A stretch of 64,000 bases of DNA from CAZPQM01 sp964588995 (GCA_964588995.1 CAZPQM010000005.1:1-64000), one strand, 5' to 3'; counted from the first letter of the stretch, positions 1 to 9,645 are shown. The notes: generated by a model from the sequence alone, not told the origin. A program made the numbers and translations.

Positions 1-38
1 CCGCCATTTTCTAATACGCTAAATGCAGGCTTGCCAAG

Positions 39-52
39 AAAAAAGCTTTTTT
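39..52. other. AT-rich palindrome upstream of the vir cluster
   Basis: Six A, GC, six T form a perfect 14-bp palindrome. It could be the stem of a terminator for a gene outside the window, or simply A/T-rich spacer. No coding sequence is seen in positions 1-165. Confidence 0.25.
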
Positions 53-128
53 ACGTTACATAAACGCACATTTGACAGGAACGCCCTATTATTTCGTTAA
101 TTTTTTTTAAATTTTTGCTTTTTTTTGC

Positions 129-134
129 TATACT
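129..134 (+). promoter_or_regulatory. Possible -10 element of the virB operon promoter
   Basis: TATACT lies about 32 bases before the virB3 start, after a T-rich tract. No good -35 hexamer sits 16-18 bases upstream. A GGGGG ribosome-binding tract follows at about 153-157. The call rests on the hexamer and its position only. Confidence 0.35.
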
Positions 135-165
135 AGGGGTACGTAGGAAATAAGGGGGTTTTTAC

Positions 166-471
166 ATGGCAGAAGACTCTGGTCAGATACAGAATGATCC
201 GCTCTTTTTAGCGATGACGCGTCCGGCGATGCTGCTGGGGGTAACATACTCCTGGTTTTCCGTAAACGGCTTTATCTGGACGTTGTATTTTATTAATTTC
301 AGCCAGTTTTCCGTGCTGATTCCGGGTGCTATTTTATGCCATTTTATCGGCTTTATGCTCTGCTCGCACGAGCCACGCTTTATCGAACTCTTTCTTACCG
401 CCTCAAAAACCAACTTTAAATGTACTAACCGCGCCTTTCACGGCAAAACCAGCTCATATGATTTATACTGA
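166..471 (+). CDS. virB3: T4SS inner-membrane protein VirB3
   Basis: A 101-residue protein with the usual VirB3 layout: a short polar N-terminus with the family-like segment DPLFLAMTRPAM (about residues 11-22), then two hydrophobic segments at about 22-65 and a polar C-terminal tail. VirB3 is a small inner-membrane subunit that works with the VirB4 ATPase during assembly of vir-type secretion systems. A GGGGG tract 8 bases before the ATG serves as ribosome-binding site. Its TGA stop overlaps the virB4 ATG by one base, so the two are probably translationally coupled. The virB3-virB4-virB6-virB6-virB6 order matches the Rickettsiales rvh arrangement. Confidence 0.9.
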   Translation: MAEDSGQIQNDPLFLAMTRPAMLLGVTYSWFSVNGFIWTLYFINFSQFSVLIPGAILCHFIGFMLCSHEPRFIELFLTASKTNFKCTNRAFHGKTSSYDLY

Positions 472-2876
472 TGAAATTAAAACGCAGAAAAACCAATAAA
501 TCTTATTATGCGAAAAAAGAGGTCTCAACCTCTGAGTTCATTCCGTTTAAAGAACATTGGGATGCAACAACGCTTATCACGGAAAAAGAAGAGTTGGTAA
601 AGGTTATCAAACTCGATGGCTTCGCTTTCGAAACCGCTGATGACGAAGATGTCGATATCAAGAAGATGGTTCGCAACACCTTATGGAAAAGTATCGGGAC
701 CGGAAATTATGCACTCTGGTTTCATTGCATTCGTAAACGCAAACATATTCATATGGACGATGAATATGATGGTATGTTCTGCCAGCGTATGCACGAAGAG
801 TGGAACAATAAACATGCCGATCAGGAAACCTATGTTAACGAGTTGTACGTTACTATTATTCGTAAGAAGGATAAATCGACTGCGGCCGTAATAGAAGACA
901 TGATGAAGTCCCTTGCCAAGAAGATGGATAATGAGCTCTGGGGCAAAGAGATGAAACAAAACTCCAAAGATATTGATGAAATCATCAGTCGTGTTATTGG
1001 CTCCCTCAAAGAATACAATCCGCAATTGCTTGGCATACGGCAAGAGAACGGATGTAATTATTCCGAGATCATGGAATTTCTTGGTATGCTGGTCAATGGG
1101 GGTGTATGGCAGCCTATGCTGGTGCCAAATGGAGACATTTCACGTTACCTCGCTACGCATAGATTATATTTTGGAAGTAACGCCATTGAGGTGCGATCAC
1201 CGGATAATAAGGTAAAATTTGGCGGCATGATATCAATCAAAGAGTACCCCCCTTACACTAACGCTTGTATGCTCGATGCATTTCTGAAGCTACCTCTGGA
1301 ATATATAATTTCGCAATCGTTCAGTTTTATAACCCGTGCGAGTATTATTAACTCGATGAGCCTGCATCAAAGACGTATGCAAAGTGCGGGCGATAAGGCC
1401 GTTTCTCAAATGGAAGAGCTGACCCTTGCCATGGACTTGACGCAAAGTGGCCAAATAGGCTTTGGTGATCATCATTTTTCTGTGCTCGTATTTGAAACAG
1501 AACTTAAAAAACTGGAGAATGCGCTTTCCTTGTGTTTTGCCGAACTGGTAAATGCAAATCAGGTCCCTTACCGAGAGACTTACACGCTTCAGGCCTCTTA
1601 CTGGGGACAAATACCGGCTAATTTTGCCTTCTTGCCACGTGCGTCCGCCATCAATACACTCAACTTATGCAGCTTTGCCTCATTGCACAATTATCCTATC
1701 GGAAAGGAAAATGGTAACCACTGGGGGAAAGCCGTAACCGTTCTGGACACAACGTCTGGCACCCCCTACTTCTTTAACTTTCACGTTCGAGACGTAGGGC
1801 ACTCCACCATTATTGGACCTACAGGGGCCGGTAAAACTGTTTTGATGAACTTTTTAGTCGCTCAGGCACAAAAGTATAAACCCAATATGTTCTTTTTTGA
1901 TAAAGACCGTGGTGCCGAAATTTTTATTCGGGCTATGGGAGGGGTATATAACGTCATTGAACCTGGCGAAGAATCTAATTTCAATCCGCTACAATTAGAA
2001 GACACAAACGAAAACCGTCAGTTTCTGGAGGAGTGGCTTACCGCCTTGGTTATGTCATCTCATAAACAGCCACTCACGCCGGACGAAAGTGACAGAATAG
2101 CACAGGCGGTAAGCGGTAATTATAAACTTGCAAAAGAAGACAGGACCTTAACCAATGTAGCCCCTTTCCTGGGCTTGGAAGGTCCGGGCACTCTGGCTGG
2201 ACGTTTAAAGATGTGGCATGGTATAGAACAGCGCGCCGGCCTGTTTGATAATCGGAAAGATACGCTCGACTTCGGTCAGAATCGCATTTTCGGCTTCGAA
2301 ATGGGGCCGGTTCTGGAAGATAAGAAAAGTCTGGGCCCCGTGCTGCTGTATTTATTTCATAAAATAAGCCTCGCTCTGGACGGCACCCCTACGATTATTG
2401 TATTGGATGAAGCGTGGGCGCTAATCGATAACGAGATTTTTGCACCTAAAATTAAGGACTGGCTCAAAGTACTTCGTAAGCTTAACGCCATGGTAATTTT
2501 TGCCACACAAAGTGTTGAAGATGTAGGCAACAGCGCTATTAGTGACACCTTGGTTCAGCAAACAGCCACACAGATTTTCCTAGCAAATCCAAAAGGTATT
2601 GAAAGCTCTTATCGAAATACCTTTATGTTGTCGAATCGGGAATTTCAGTTGATCAAAACTACAGACCCAGGCAGCCGTTTTTTTCTAGTAAAACGCGGCA
2701 ATGAGTCGGTAGTAGCTCGAGTCGATTTATCGGGAATGGATGACATTATCAATGTATTGTCAGGACGCAACTCGACCGTAAGTCTCATGCATCAAATTGT
2801 TAAAGAAAAGGGGGATAACCCGGAAGTATGGCTTCCGATTTTTTGGGAAAGAGTGAAACACATTGACGAGGAATAA
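471..2876 (+). CDS. virB4: T4SS ATPase VirB4
   Basis: An 801-residue VirB4/TrbE-type ATPase that powers substrate transfer and pilus or channel assembly at the inner membrane. The Walker A motif GPTGAGKT is at residues 449-456 and the Walker B motif with catalytic Asp-Glu (IIVLDEAW) at about 642-649. The N-terminal half matches the CagE/TrbE/VirB domain region. Length is normal for the family. It overlaps virB3 by 1 base and the next gene by 14 bases, so it lies inside a tight operon. No truncation or missing key residue was seen. Confidence 0.95.
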   Translation: MKLKRRKTNKSYYAKKEVSTSEFIPFKEHWDATTLITEKEELVKVIKLDGFAFETADDEDVDIKKMVRNTLWKSIGTGNYALWFHCIRKRKHIHMDDEYDGMFCQRMHEEWNNKHADQETYVNELYVTIIRKKDKSTAAVIEDMMKSLAKKMDNELWGKEMKQNSKDIDEIISRVIGSLKEYNPQLLGIRQENGCNYSEIMEFLGMLVNGGVWQPMLVPNGDISRYLATHRLYFGSNAIEVRSPDNKVKFGGMISIKEYPPYTNACMLDAFLKLPLEYIISQSFSFITRASIINSMSLHQRRMQSAGDKAVSQMEELTLAMDLTQSGQIGFGDHHFSVLVFETELKKLENALSLCFAELVNANQVPYRETYTLQASYWGQIPANFAFLPRASAINTLNLCSFASLHNYPIGKENGNHWGKAVTVLDTTSGTPYFFNFHVRDVGHSTIIGPTGAGKTVLMNFLVAQAQKYKPNMFFFDKDRGAEIFIRAMGGVYNVIEPGEESNFNPLQLEDTNENRQFLEEWLTALVMSSHKQPLTPDESDRIAQAVSGNYKLAKEDRTLTNVAPFLGLEGPGTLAGRLKMWHGIEQRAGLFDNRKDTLDFGQNRIFGFEMGPVLEDKKSLGPVLLYLFHKISLALDGTPTIIVLDEAWALIDNEIFAPKIKDWLKVLRKLNAMVIFATQSVEDVGNSAISDTLVQQTATQIFLANPKGIESSYRNTFMLSNREFQLIKTTDPGSRFFLVKRGNESVVARVDLSGMDDIINVLSGRNSTVSLMHQIVKEKGDNPEVWLPIFWERVKHIDEE

Positions 2877-4512
2877 CTTTACGAACCAATTCTTCTGTTT
2901 ATTCGCGTTCTTAACGCTGCTTTGTTGTTTATTGCCTGCTAGCGCCATAGCTCAGATCAACGAAAATGATTCAGCAGAATTAGATAACCCTGCTGCTGAT
3001 CCGCGTTATTGGATGCGCTTAGGCGCCTGTGGTAATTATTCTTTGGCCGGCATTCCCTATGAAGATATGATCGTCAATCTGGGAGCAACCCCTTTAAATG
3101 AAGTATATCCGGGCTTTACCAAGCGGTTGGTAAGCTGCATTCAGAAAATACTTAGTGGCGTCGTCGACTCTCAATTGGGTGATTTACTCGCTTATTTCTC
3201 CGATCTGGTAACAATACTACTTACGCTCTACATCGTCTTTTTCGGCATCAAAGTTATGTTAGGCAACGTAAGGACAATCAAGAGCGATGCCGCTGTTGTC
3301 GTTCTGACTATTGCTGGCGTTAGTTATGCCGTCAACAACGCAGGCGTGGAAGAATTTCTGCAGCTATTTATTGCATCTCAGGAGTCACTGGTTGGTGTAG
3401 TTACCCGGTCCATCATACAGGCGGAATTACCTTTATCCGGAGAAACGGGAGTATCCTACAATTTATGTAGTCAGTATACCGACACCTGGCAACGTATCGA
3501 CTGCGTGATTGCCTATTATATGGGAGCTGATCCGGCACAGTTTGCCGGAGAACCTGGGAGTTTTGCTATGGCCACCTATGAGTTTGCGGACGAAGGCAGC
3601 ACCTCGGGAGAACGAAAGCAGGTAACGCTCGGCTTTTTCTTCATTATTATGGGATTACTCTTCACGTCAAATCTTGGTATTATCTTTTTACTCCTTGGAC
3701 TTATGATCCCTTTGCTCATGGTGGCAGCGTTTGCTCAGGCTATAACGGTTTATATCGGATCTCTTTTAGTCTTAATCTTCCTGGGCATTATGGCTCCTCT
3801 GATAATCCCCACAATATTATTTCCGGTTACGAATAGCATTTTCCGCTTCTGGTTTCAAATGGTGCTTTCTTATATTTTTCTCCCTGCAATTCTTATGGCT
3901 TACCTAGCATTTATGGTGCATATACTGGCTTACTTCTTTACAGCAGAACCAAGAAGCTGCGTGCCTCCCGCTACGCCGGGCGACCCTCCTGACTGCACTT
4001 CAATTGCGCAAATAAAGCCCTTAAAAGAAATCTATAAACAAATATACGGCGCTTACAATGAAAGTAGTGGGTTAGCTACCGGCGATCCCTCTGATCAGCA
4101 AATGAACCGCCGTACTTACTCTGGATTGATTGAAAGCTGTACCGCGTTGTCTGAAGACGCAAGTTGTGAAGGAAACACACAGATTAACACCTCCGTCGGC
4201 ACTATCTGGGTTCCTGATTTTGCACTTGATATGGTAGGAAGTGAAGAAGGTATATTACATTATGATTATAACGGTAATGGCGTCCTCGATGAAAATGAAC
4301 TCCAAGACCTCATTGAATCCAAAGAACAAGCCTCCGATAATTTTCTTTATAATTTGTTGGTAACTGTTCTCTTACTCGCCTTAACTTTTGGCTTTATGGC
4401 AAACGTACTCGCTTTTGGAGGTTCATTGGCAGGTATTGCAGCCTCACCTGTAAGCCAAGCACTAGACGTATATAACAGAACATTAACCAGGCTATCGGCT
4501 GCGAATAAATAG
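2863..4512 (+). CDS. virB6: T4SS channel protein VirB6, first copy, with an EF-hand-like loop
   Basis: A 549-residue polytopic membrane protein of the VirB6/TrbL family. A signal peptide spans about residues 1-30, ending ASAIAQ, followed by a periplasmic stretch with Cys pairs and several membrane helices between about 95 and 355, plus one more near 485-515. VirB6 proteins form the inner-membrane part of the substrate channel. The start is a TTG inside the end of virB4, preceded by a GGGAAAGAG Shine-Dalgarno-like stretch. Residues 468-479 (DYNGNGVLDENE) match a canonical EF-hand calcium loop, which is unusual for VirB6. It is the first of three tandem, divergent virB6 genes, a pattern known from Rickettsiales. 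Confidence 0.85.
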   Translation: MTRNNFTNQFFCLFAFLTLLCCLLPASAIAQINENDSAELDNPAADPRYWMRLGACGNYSLAGIPYEDMIVNLGATPLNEVYPGFTKRLVSCIQKILSGVVDSQLGDLLAYFSDLVTILLTLYIVFFGIKVMLGNVRTIKSDAAVVVLTIAGVSYAVNNAGVEEFLQLFIASQESLVGVVTRSIIQAELPLSGETGVSYNLCSQYTDTWQRIDCVIAYYMGADPAQFAGEPGSFAMATYEFADEGSTSGERKQVTLGFFFIIMGLLFTSNLGIIFLLLGLMIPLLMVAAFAQAITVYIGSLLVLIFLGIMAPLIIPTILFPVTNSIFRFWFQMVLSYIFLPAILMAYLAFMVHILAYFFTAEPRSCVPPATPGDPPDCTSIAQIKPLKEIYKQIYGAYNESSGLATGDPSDQQMNRRTYSGLIESCTALSEDASCEGNTQINTSVGTIWVPDFALDMVGSEEGILHYDYNGNGVLDENELQDLIESKEQASDNFLYNLLVTVLLLALTFGFMANVLAFGGSLAGIAASPVSQALDVYNRTLTRLSAANK

Positions 4513-4513
4513 T

Positions 4514-6271
4514 ATGAAACGAGATATATACTACATACTTATCTTATTGTTAGCGACTCTTGTGATGTTGGCTCCTGGAAGTGTTTCTGCGCATCTAACT
4601 CAGTCCCCTACCTCTTGTATCAGCCTACCGATAGACGGAACCTATCATACGGAAGAATGCGAACAACTCTACCATGGTATACAGGCTTATATGCCGCACC
4701 GCCACGAACTACACCCGGAAAATGATGCGATGCGGCTGGCTTGCGCAGCAAGGTTAGCAGCTCGGTATGCCGTCACTCCTACTCCACCATTAGACTATTG
4801 CTCAGATTCAGTAGACACCCCCTACTGTAATGCTTTTAGACTGGAATGTAAGGATAATTACATTACTGTGCTTAGTGACTCTGCTCAGTGGACAATTCAA
4901 CTGGGTAACACCGCATGCCCTATGGATGTCTTTCCAAGCAGCACGGATGGACGGGGGTTTTACCCTATTAAAAGTATCGTGGATTGCTTCGACTTTATAT
5001 TTACTACCAACGCGAGGGAGTTTATTCGCAATACCACGGATACTTTTGGCGTTTACGTCAAAGCGCTTATTGTACTAGGAATTATTGTTTTTGGTATACG
5101 GATTATGTGGGGCGGTATGCAGCTCAACGCTGAAGCGGGTATCCTGTTTATTAAAATGGCGATTATCGGTACCATCGTCGTAAATCCTGTACTTATTGAA
5201 ACGTGGTTTGGGTATTTTAAGTTAGGTGCTCGCGAGTTTGCAGGTACAATTATGAATGGTGTTCTCAGTGACGATGCTATTTTTGTGTTACCGGGCGGGG
5301 GAACAGCGAATTTTGCTTGCAAAGGGGGCGCTCTGGATGACGATGTTTTTGCCAAGCTTGATTGTCTACTGATTGAAACACTCGGCATTGGCGACACAGG
5401 CGATGGGCTTATGGGTGAAGTAACCGATCAAAACGTTGATTTTATACCTTATGCTGCTGCAGTTTTTGGCAAGCTCTTCTTGGGAGGAGGTGGGGCAGTT
5501 GTAGCTTTTGTCGGACTCTGGGCACTTCTTATGTTTTTTCTGGCCGTTACACAGGCCACTTACCTCTATTTATCCGCTATTATTGCCATTGGATTTTTGG
5601 CCGCGCTAACCCCTCTGATCCTTCCGCTCTGGTTTTTCAAAGTGTTTCAGCGTCTGGTAGGCTCCTGGATGACCTTTATTATGATGTATTCCCTTCAGGT
5701 GATTATTCTCTTTGCCTTCCTTGCCCTAACTTTAACCGTTTTTTCCATGGCCAGCGAACGACTGAGTGATCTTCATGACGCAGCTCGCGCAGCTTCTGAA
5801 GGTACGGTTGGAAAGCGTACAACAACCTTATTCGACTCCGGCAGCATTGAGGTGGACCCTGATAGAGTTTCTTCTTTTATTGACCGGCTTAATGAACTTG
5901 GCGCTTTTGAGTATAGCCATGCACCTATAGGAGGGGAAACCAGCTATATTGATTACCGTAGTGCCAGCACAGGATCAGGCATTAAAACCGCGGTAAATCT
6001 GGATCCAGGGGCAATTAACGAAATGTTCGACGTCAAAATGCGCGTTCGGATGCTGGACTGGGGGCCGGAAAATGACCGTATTTTTATCGCGGTCAATATA
6101 GCTTATTTCTTCCTGCTTTATCTTATGTTTTCGTTTATGAAAGAATTGCCACAATTCATAGGAAGATTTGTCTCACGCTCTTATATTCCGGCTATTAATC
6201 CTAAGTCCTCTGATATCAATAGCATCAGCAACAATATTACGAGTAGAGCAGCTGGGAATATTACAAGGTAG
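4514..6271 (+). CDS. virB6: T4SS channel protein VirB6, second copy
   Basis: A 585-residue VirB6/TrbL-type membrane protein. A signal peptide covers residues 1-26 (cleavage after SVSA). A Cys-rich periplasmic domain of about 150 residues follows, then membrane segments at about 175-230 and 315-430, a soluble periplasmic or cytoplasmic insert rich in Asp/Ser, and a final helix near 525-545. It starts one base after the preceding virB6 stop, so it is co-transcribed and probably coupled. Expanded extracytoplasmic domains on tandem VirB6 copies are known from Rickettsiales rvh systems; whether they face the host is unproven. Confidence 0.82.
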   Translation: MKRDIYYILILLLATLVMLAPGSVSAHLTQSPTSCISLPIDGTYHTEECEQLYHGIQAYMPHRHELHPENDAMRLACAARLAARYAVTPTPPLDYCSDSVDTPYCNAFRLECKDNYITVLSDSAQWTIQLGNTACPMDVFPSSTDGRGFYPIKSIVDCFDFIFTTNAREFIRNTTDTFGVYVKALIVLGIIVFGIRIMWGGMQLNAEAGILFIKMAIIGTIVVNPVLIETWFGYFKLGAREFAGTIMNGVLSDDAIFVLPGGGTANFACKGGALDDDVFAKLDCLLIETLGIGDTGDGLMGEVTDQNVDFIPYAAAVFGKLFLGGGGAVVAFVGLWALLMFFLAVTQATYLYLSAIIAIGFLAALTPLILPLWFFKVFQRLVGSWMTFIMMYSLQVIILFAFLALTLTVFSMASERLSDLHDAARAASEGTVGKRTTTLFDSGSIEVDPDRVSSFIDRLNELGAFEYSHAPIGGETSYIDYRSASTGSGIKTAVNLDPGAINEMFDVKMRVRMLDWGPENDRIFIAVNIAYFFLLYLMFSFMKELPQFIGRFVSRSYIPAINPKSSDINSISNNITSRAAGNITR

Positions 6272-6277
6272 ATTATC

Positions 6278-7582
6278 ATGAACAGGCTTATTCATTTCTT
6301 CATTATATCGATGTTAATTCTTCCGCTGGCAGGCTGTCTGCAATCACCGAAAGACCGCCTTGCTGCAACTGGAGAAGATACGTGCGTAGCTATGAACGAT
6401 GTCTTCAACTTGGGTAGTGGTGGTTTAATCGTTGTAGATACAAGCAGGCCGGATGTTGGAATCACTTCATGGATTGTTGAGCGTATTGATAATGTTATGG
6501 ACGTAGCAAGCCGCGTAGTATTTCTCACACTTGTAGGCGATGGCGGCGGAACGGCCGGAAACCCTGCTTTTCTCGACATTTTTAATACGCTTATTGCGCT
6601 CACTATTGCTATCTTTTCACTGAGTGTTCTCTTAGGAATTCAACAAGCTACCGGCTATAACGTTGCGATGTTTATATTGAAAATTGTATTCGTCTGGTTA
6701 TTGGGTACAAATTACGACCTGTTTAACACATACGTCATTGATCCGATAGAAACCTTTATTGCCGATCTCTCCAGTGTCTTTGCCAACGTTTTTTCTGAAG
6801 GTGTCCGGATACCGGGAGATTTTGACACTCCTCCGAGCACAGAAAATAATGTCCTGAATTTTGTTGATCAGACGATTACAACGTTTTTTTCCAGTTCTTT
6901 CTGGCGCGTTATACTAGCTACTATTACCTCAGGCTGGACCGGTGCCATTTATGGCATCTTGCTGTTGTTCGTTGTCATCAGTTATATGTTTGCAACAATA
7001 GAAGCTGTTAAAGTCTATATTGTAGCGATGATAGTACGTGCGTTACTCTTTTCACTGGCTCCGATTTTCCTCATCTTTCTGCTATTTAAACAAACGAAGT
7101 CCATGTTTGACGGCTGGATGGATCAGGTGATCAGCTATTCGCTACAGCCGATCTTTTTAATGGCCTTTCTGGGCATGTTCCAATTGATATTTATTGGGTT
7201 TCTCGCAGGAATCATCCCTGCCTCAGCCGCCAATCAGAAAGTCTGCTATGGTGTCTGGTTAGAAATCTCTGGCTGGTTACCCTATCTTTATTCCGAGCGT
7301 ATTGGCGATGGAAGCCAGGAATCTCCGTATATTGCCGGTTCCGATGCAGATATGCCGTTTAATATCTGGATTATTATATCTTTGCTGCTTATTACCATGA
7401 TCATGCGGAGTATGGTCAAATGGTCTGTAGAGGTGGCTGCGCGTCTGGGTAGTGGCTTTATCTCCGCCTTCGACGTACCGCTTGCCGGTTGGGATAGTGC
7501 GAAGCAATCCATACTGGGCGGCGCGGGTGCTGGGGCTGGTAGCGTAGCATCGCGTCTAAAATCAGTAAATTACAATAGGTAA
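6278..7582 (+). CDS. virB6: T4SS channel protein VirB6, third copy, predicted lipoprotein
   Basis: A 434-residue VirB6/TrbL-type protein with multiple membrane helices between about residues 105 and 320 and again near 360-380. The N-terminus is a lipoprotein signal peptide with a clear lipobox (LPLAGC, Cys at 20), so the mature protein is probably lipid-anchored. The tail is rich in Gly/Ala/Ser. It begins 6 bases after the second virB6 and closes the tandem set. The three copies differ in length and extracytoplasmic domains, so they are probably non-redundant parts of one channel. Confidence 0.82.
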   Translation: MNRLIHFFIISMLILPLAGCLQSPKDRLAATGEDTCVAMNDVFNLGSGGLIVVDTSRPDVGITSWIVERIDNVMDVASRVVFLTLVGDGGGTAGNPAFLDIFNTLIALTIAIFSLSVLLGIQQATGYNVAMFILKIVFVWLLGTNYDLFNTYVIDPIETFIADLSSVFANVFSEGVRIPGDFDTPPSTENNVLNFVDQTITTFFSSSFWRVILATITSGWTGAIYGILLLFVVISYMFATIEAVKVYIVAMIVRALLFSLAPIFLIFLLFKQTKSMFDGWMDQVISYSLQPIFLMAFLGMFQLIFIGFLAGIIPASAANQKVCYGVWLEISGWLPYLYSERIGDGSQESPYIAGSDADMPFNIWIIISLLLITMIMRSMVKWSVEVAARLGSGFISAFDVPLAGWDSAKQSILGGAGAGAGSVASRLKSVNYNR

Positions 7583-7657
7583 GTATCTCAGCGTTATAAT
7601 ATAACCTTCTTGAGTTATTTGTCCCGCTGATTTAATAATAGAATTAGGAGTAACTGT

Positions 7658-7807
7658 ATGATTAGAACATTCATATTATCCATTCTTGTTTTACCCGCCA
7701 TGCTCTCGGCCTGCTCCAGTGAGCCGCCGGAGTTGAAGAGCCCGTGTGTCGGCGTTGAGGGCAGCCCCTGCGGGGAGAAACGTCCGGCTAACCCTTGGCT
7801 GGTTTAG
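7658..7807 (+). CDS. virB7: Small VirB7-like lipoprotein
   Basis: A 49-residue gene with a good ribosome-binding site (TTAGGAG) 7 bases before its ATG. The signal peptide ends in the lipobox MLSAC (Cys 19). The mature part is about 30 residues and contains SPCVGVEGSPCGEKRPANPW, with two cysteines. This resembles the very short VirB7 lipoproteins assigned to Rickettsiales T4SS; the resemblance is from memory and not checked by search. VirB7 stabilises the VirB9/VirB10 outer-membrane core. It sits 75 bases after the last virB6 and 9 bases before thrB. Neither virB9 nor virB10 is in the window. Confidence 0.65.
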   Translation: MIRTFILSILVLPAMLSACSSEPPELKSPCVGVEGSPCGEKRPANPWLV

Positions 7808-7816
7808 CCCGGTCGC

Positions 7817-8782
7817 GTGGCGGTTTACACAGATATTTCCGGGACAGACTTTACCCGGATCCTGCAGGATTATGCTATTGGTGCCTTTGTTTCTGCGCAG
7901 GGCATTGCCGAAGGGGTTGAAAACTCCAACTACCTTTTATTAACTGACCAGTCACCCTTTATTGCTACGGTTTATGAAAAGCGTGTAGAGGCCGCTGACC
8001 TTCCCTTTTTCTTATCGCTGCTGCAGCATCTCGGCCAGGAGCAGATTCCTTGCCCGCAACCCATCGCCGATAATGAAGGTCGGCTGTTTCGTATGCTTGA
8101 GGAAACGGGTCGTCCTTTCTCCATTGTCAGTTTTTTAGAAGGTAGCTGGCCAAGACGAATCACCGTCAATCACTGCAAAGCGATCGGTGATATTCTGGCG
8201 CGCATGCACCTTGCTTGCGACGATTTCACCTTGTGGCGCGAAAACATCATGGGGCAACCGCACTGGCAACCGCTTTATGATTCCATGGCGCAGAAGCAAA
8301 ACCCGCAGCTGGACTCAATCCGCGAGGAAGTGGAACAAACCCTGCTACGCATCGCGCAACACTGGCCGGATGATTTACCGAGCGGTATCATCCATGCTGA
8401 CCTGTTTCAGGATAACGCCTTATTTCAGGGCGAGACACTCACCGGGCTGATTGATTTTTATTTCGCCTGCCATGATTATTTCGCCTATGACCTTGCTATC
8501 TGCCTGAATGCCTGGTGTTTTGAAGAACATAATGAGATGAACATCACGAAAGCCGGTGCGCTACTAAAAAGCTATCAGGATGTTCGTCCACTTTCACAAG
8601 CCGAACTTGACGCACTGCCTATTCTGGCGCAGGGTGCCGCTATGCGGTTCCTACTCTCGCGCCTTTATGATTATTTGCATCAGGTAGAAGGCGCAGTGGT
8701 AACTGTCAAAGACCCGCAGGAATACCTGCAAAAGATCCGCTTCCACAGCCACGTGGATTCACTGGCCGAGTATGGGCTTTAA
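7817..8782 (+). CDS. thrB: Homoserine kinase (ThrB, APH-fold type)
   Basis: A 321-residue kinase of the aminoglycoside-phosphotransferase fold that phosphorylates homoserine in threonine biosynthesis. The N-terminus MAVYTDISGTDF and the Brenner motif H193-x-D195-x3-D199-N200 with a downstream Asp (IDF) match the alphaproteobacterial ThrB type (COG2334), not the GHMP type of E. coli. The start is GTG at 7817; no strong Shine-Dalgarno precedes it, so it may rely on coupling to the upstream small gene. The 3' end overlaps dapB on the other strand by 4 bases. Length is normal. Confidence 0.88.
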   Translation: MAVYTDISGTDFTRILQDYAIGAFVSAQGIAEGVENSNYLLLTDQSPFIATVYEKRVEAADLPFFLSLLQHLGQEQIPCPQPIADNEGRLFRMLEETGRPFSIVSFLEGSWPRRITVNHCKAIGDILARMHLACDDFTLWRENIMGQPHWQPLYDSMAQKQNPQLDSIREEVEQTLLRIAQHWPDDLPSGIIHADLFQDNALFQGETLTGLIDFYFACHDYFAYDLAICLNAWCFEEHNEMNITKAGALLKSYQDVRPLSQAELDALPILAQGAAMRFLLSRLYDYLHQVEGAVVTVKDPQEYLQKIRFHSHVDSLAEYGL

Positions 8783-9582
8783 TCTAAATTTAACACATCC
8801 TTCATAGAGTAATGCCCGGGGGCTTTGTCTTGCGTCCAGAGCGCCGCCCGCACTGCACCTTCCGCAAACACCGCACGATCCTGCGCCTTATGCGTTAGCT
8901 CTATCCGTTCAAACGGACTCGCAAACATGACCGTATGATCACCGATGACATCCCCACCGCGCAAGGTGGCAAAGCCGATTTCCCCTTGCGGACGCTCACC
9001 CGTAATGCCTTCTCGCGCATAGCACGCAACCTCTTTCAAATCCCGACCCCGACCTCTGGCTGCCGCCTCGCCCAGACTCAGCGCGGTGCCCGAAGGTGCA
9101 TCAACCTTATGTTTATGATGCATCTCCAGCACCTCAATATCAAACTGATCTTCAGGAATCGTTTTAGCTGTTTTTTCAACCAGATGCAGTAATAAATTCA
9201 CGCCAACACTGAAGTTATGTGCATGCACCATCGCTGTCTGCTCAGCACATGCGTTTAGTTGCTGCTTTTGCTGGTCCGTAAGTCCGGTCGTACCGATTAC
9301 GTGCGCGGTTTGATGCTGAGCGGTGAGTGCTGCGAGGGTAAGGGTTGTTTCCGGTCGGGTAAAATCGATAATGCAGTCCGCCGCCTTTATGACGGCTTCC
9401 GAATCATCCGTAATCATTACGCCTAGCGCGTCGCGTCCGATCAAACGCCCCGCATCCTCGCCGAGTGCCTCGCTGTCCCCGCGACACAGTGCACCGACAA
9501 GCTCCGCATGGGGGTGATCCTGCACCGCGGCCAGAAGCTTTCTGCCCATACGCCCTGCTGCGCCTGCTACCGCAATTTTCAT
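8779..9582 (-). CDS. dapB: 4-hydroxy-tetrahydrodipicolinate reductase
   Basis: A 267-residue DapB, which reduces hydroxy-tetrahydrodipicolinate with NAD(P)H in the diaminopimelate/lysine pathway and so feeds peptidoglycan and lysine synthesis. The N-terminal Rossmann motif GAAGRMG is at residues 7-13. The catalytic and substrate-binding segment HHKHKVDAPSGTA is at 155-167. Length is standard and no key residue is missing. With thrB next door on the opposite strand, the aspartate-family amino acid pathway appears functional in this organism. Confidence 0.96.
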   Translation of the reverse strand: MKIAVAGAAGRMGRKLLAAVQDHPHAELVGALCRGDSEALGEDAGRLIGRDALGVMITDDSEAVIKAADCIIDFTRPETTLTLAALTAQHQTAHVIGTTGLTDQQKQQLNACAEQTAMVHAHNFSVGVNLLLHLVEKTAKTIPEDQFDIEVLEMHHKHKVDAPSGTALSLGEAAARGRGRDLKEVACYAREGITGERPQGEIGFATLRGGDVIGDHTVMFASPFERIELTHKAQDRAVFAEGAVRAALWTQDKAPGHYSMKDVLNLD

Positions 9583-9645
9583 CCTGCTTGCACCTTGCTG
9601 TTAAATCGGTTACCAATGATCTATCGTGGTTTTGAGGCGGATACA

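Noticed and set aside
97..110. CtrA-like box upstream of virB3 (TTAA...TTAA)
   Set aside because: Spacing is 6 not 7, the sequence is a simple T run, and the distance to the -10 (18 bases) does not match the 11 seen at the other four promoters.
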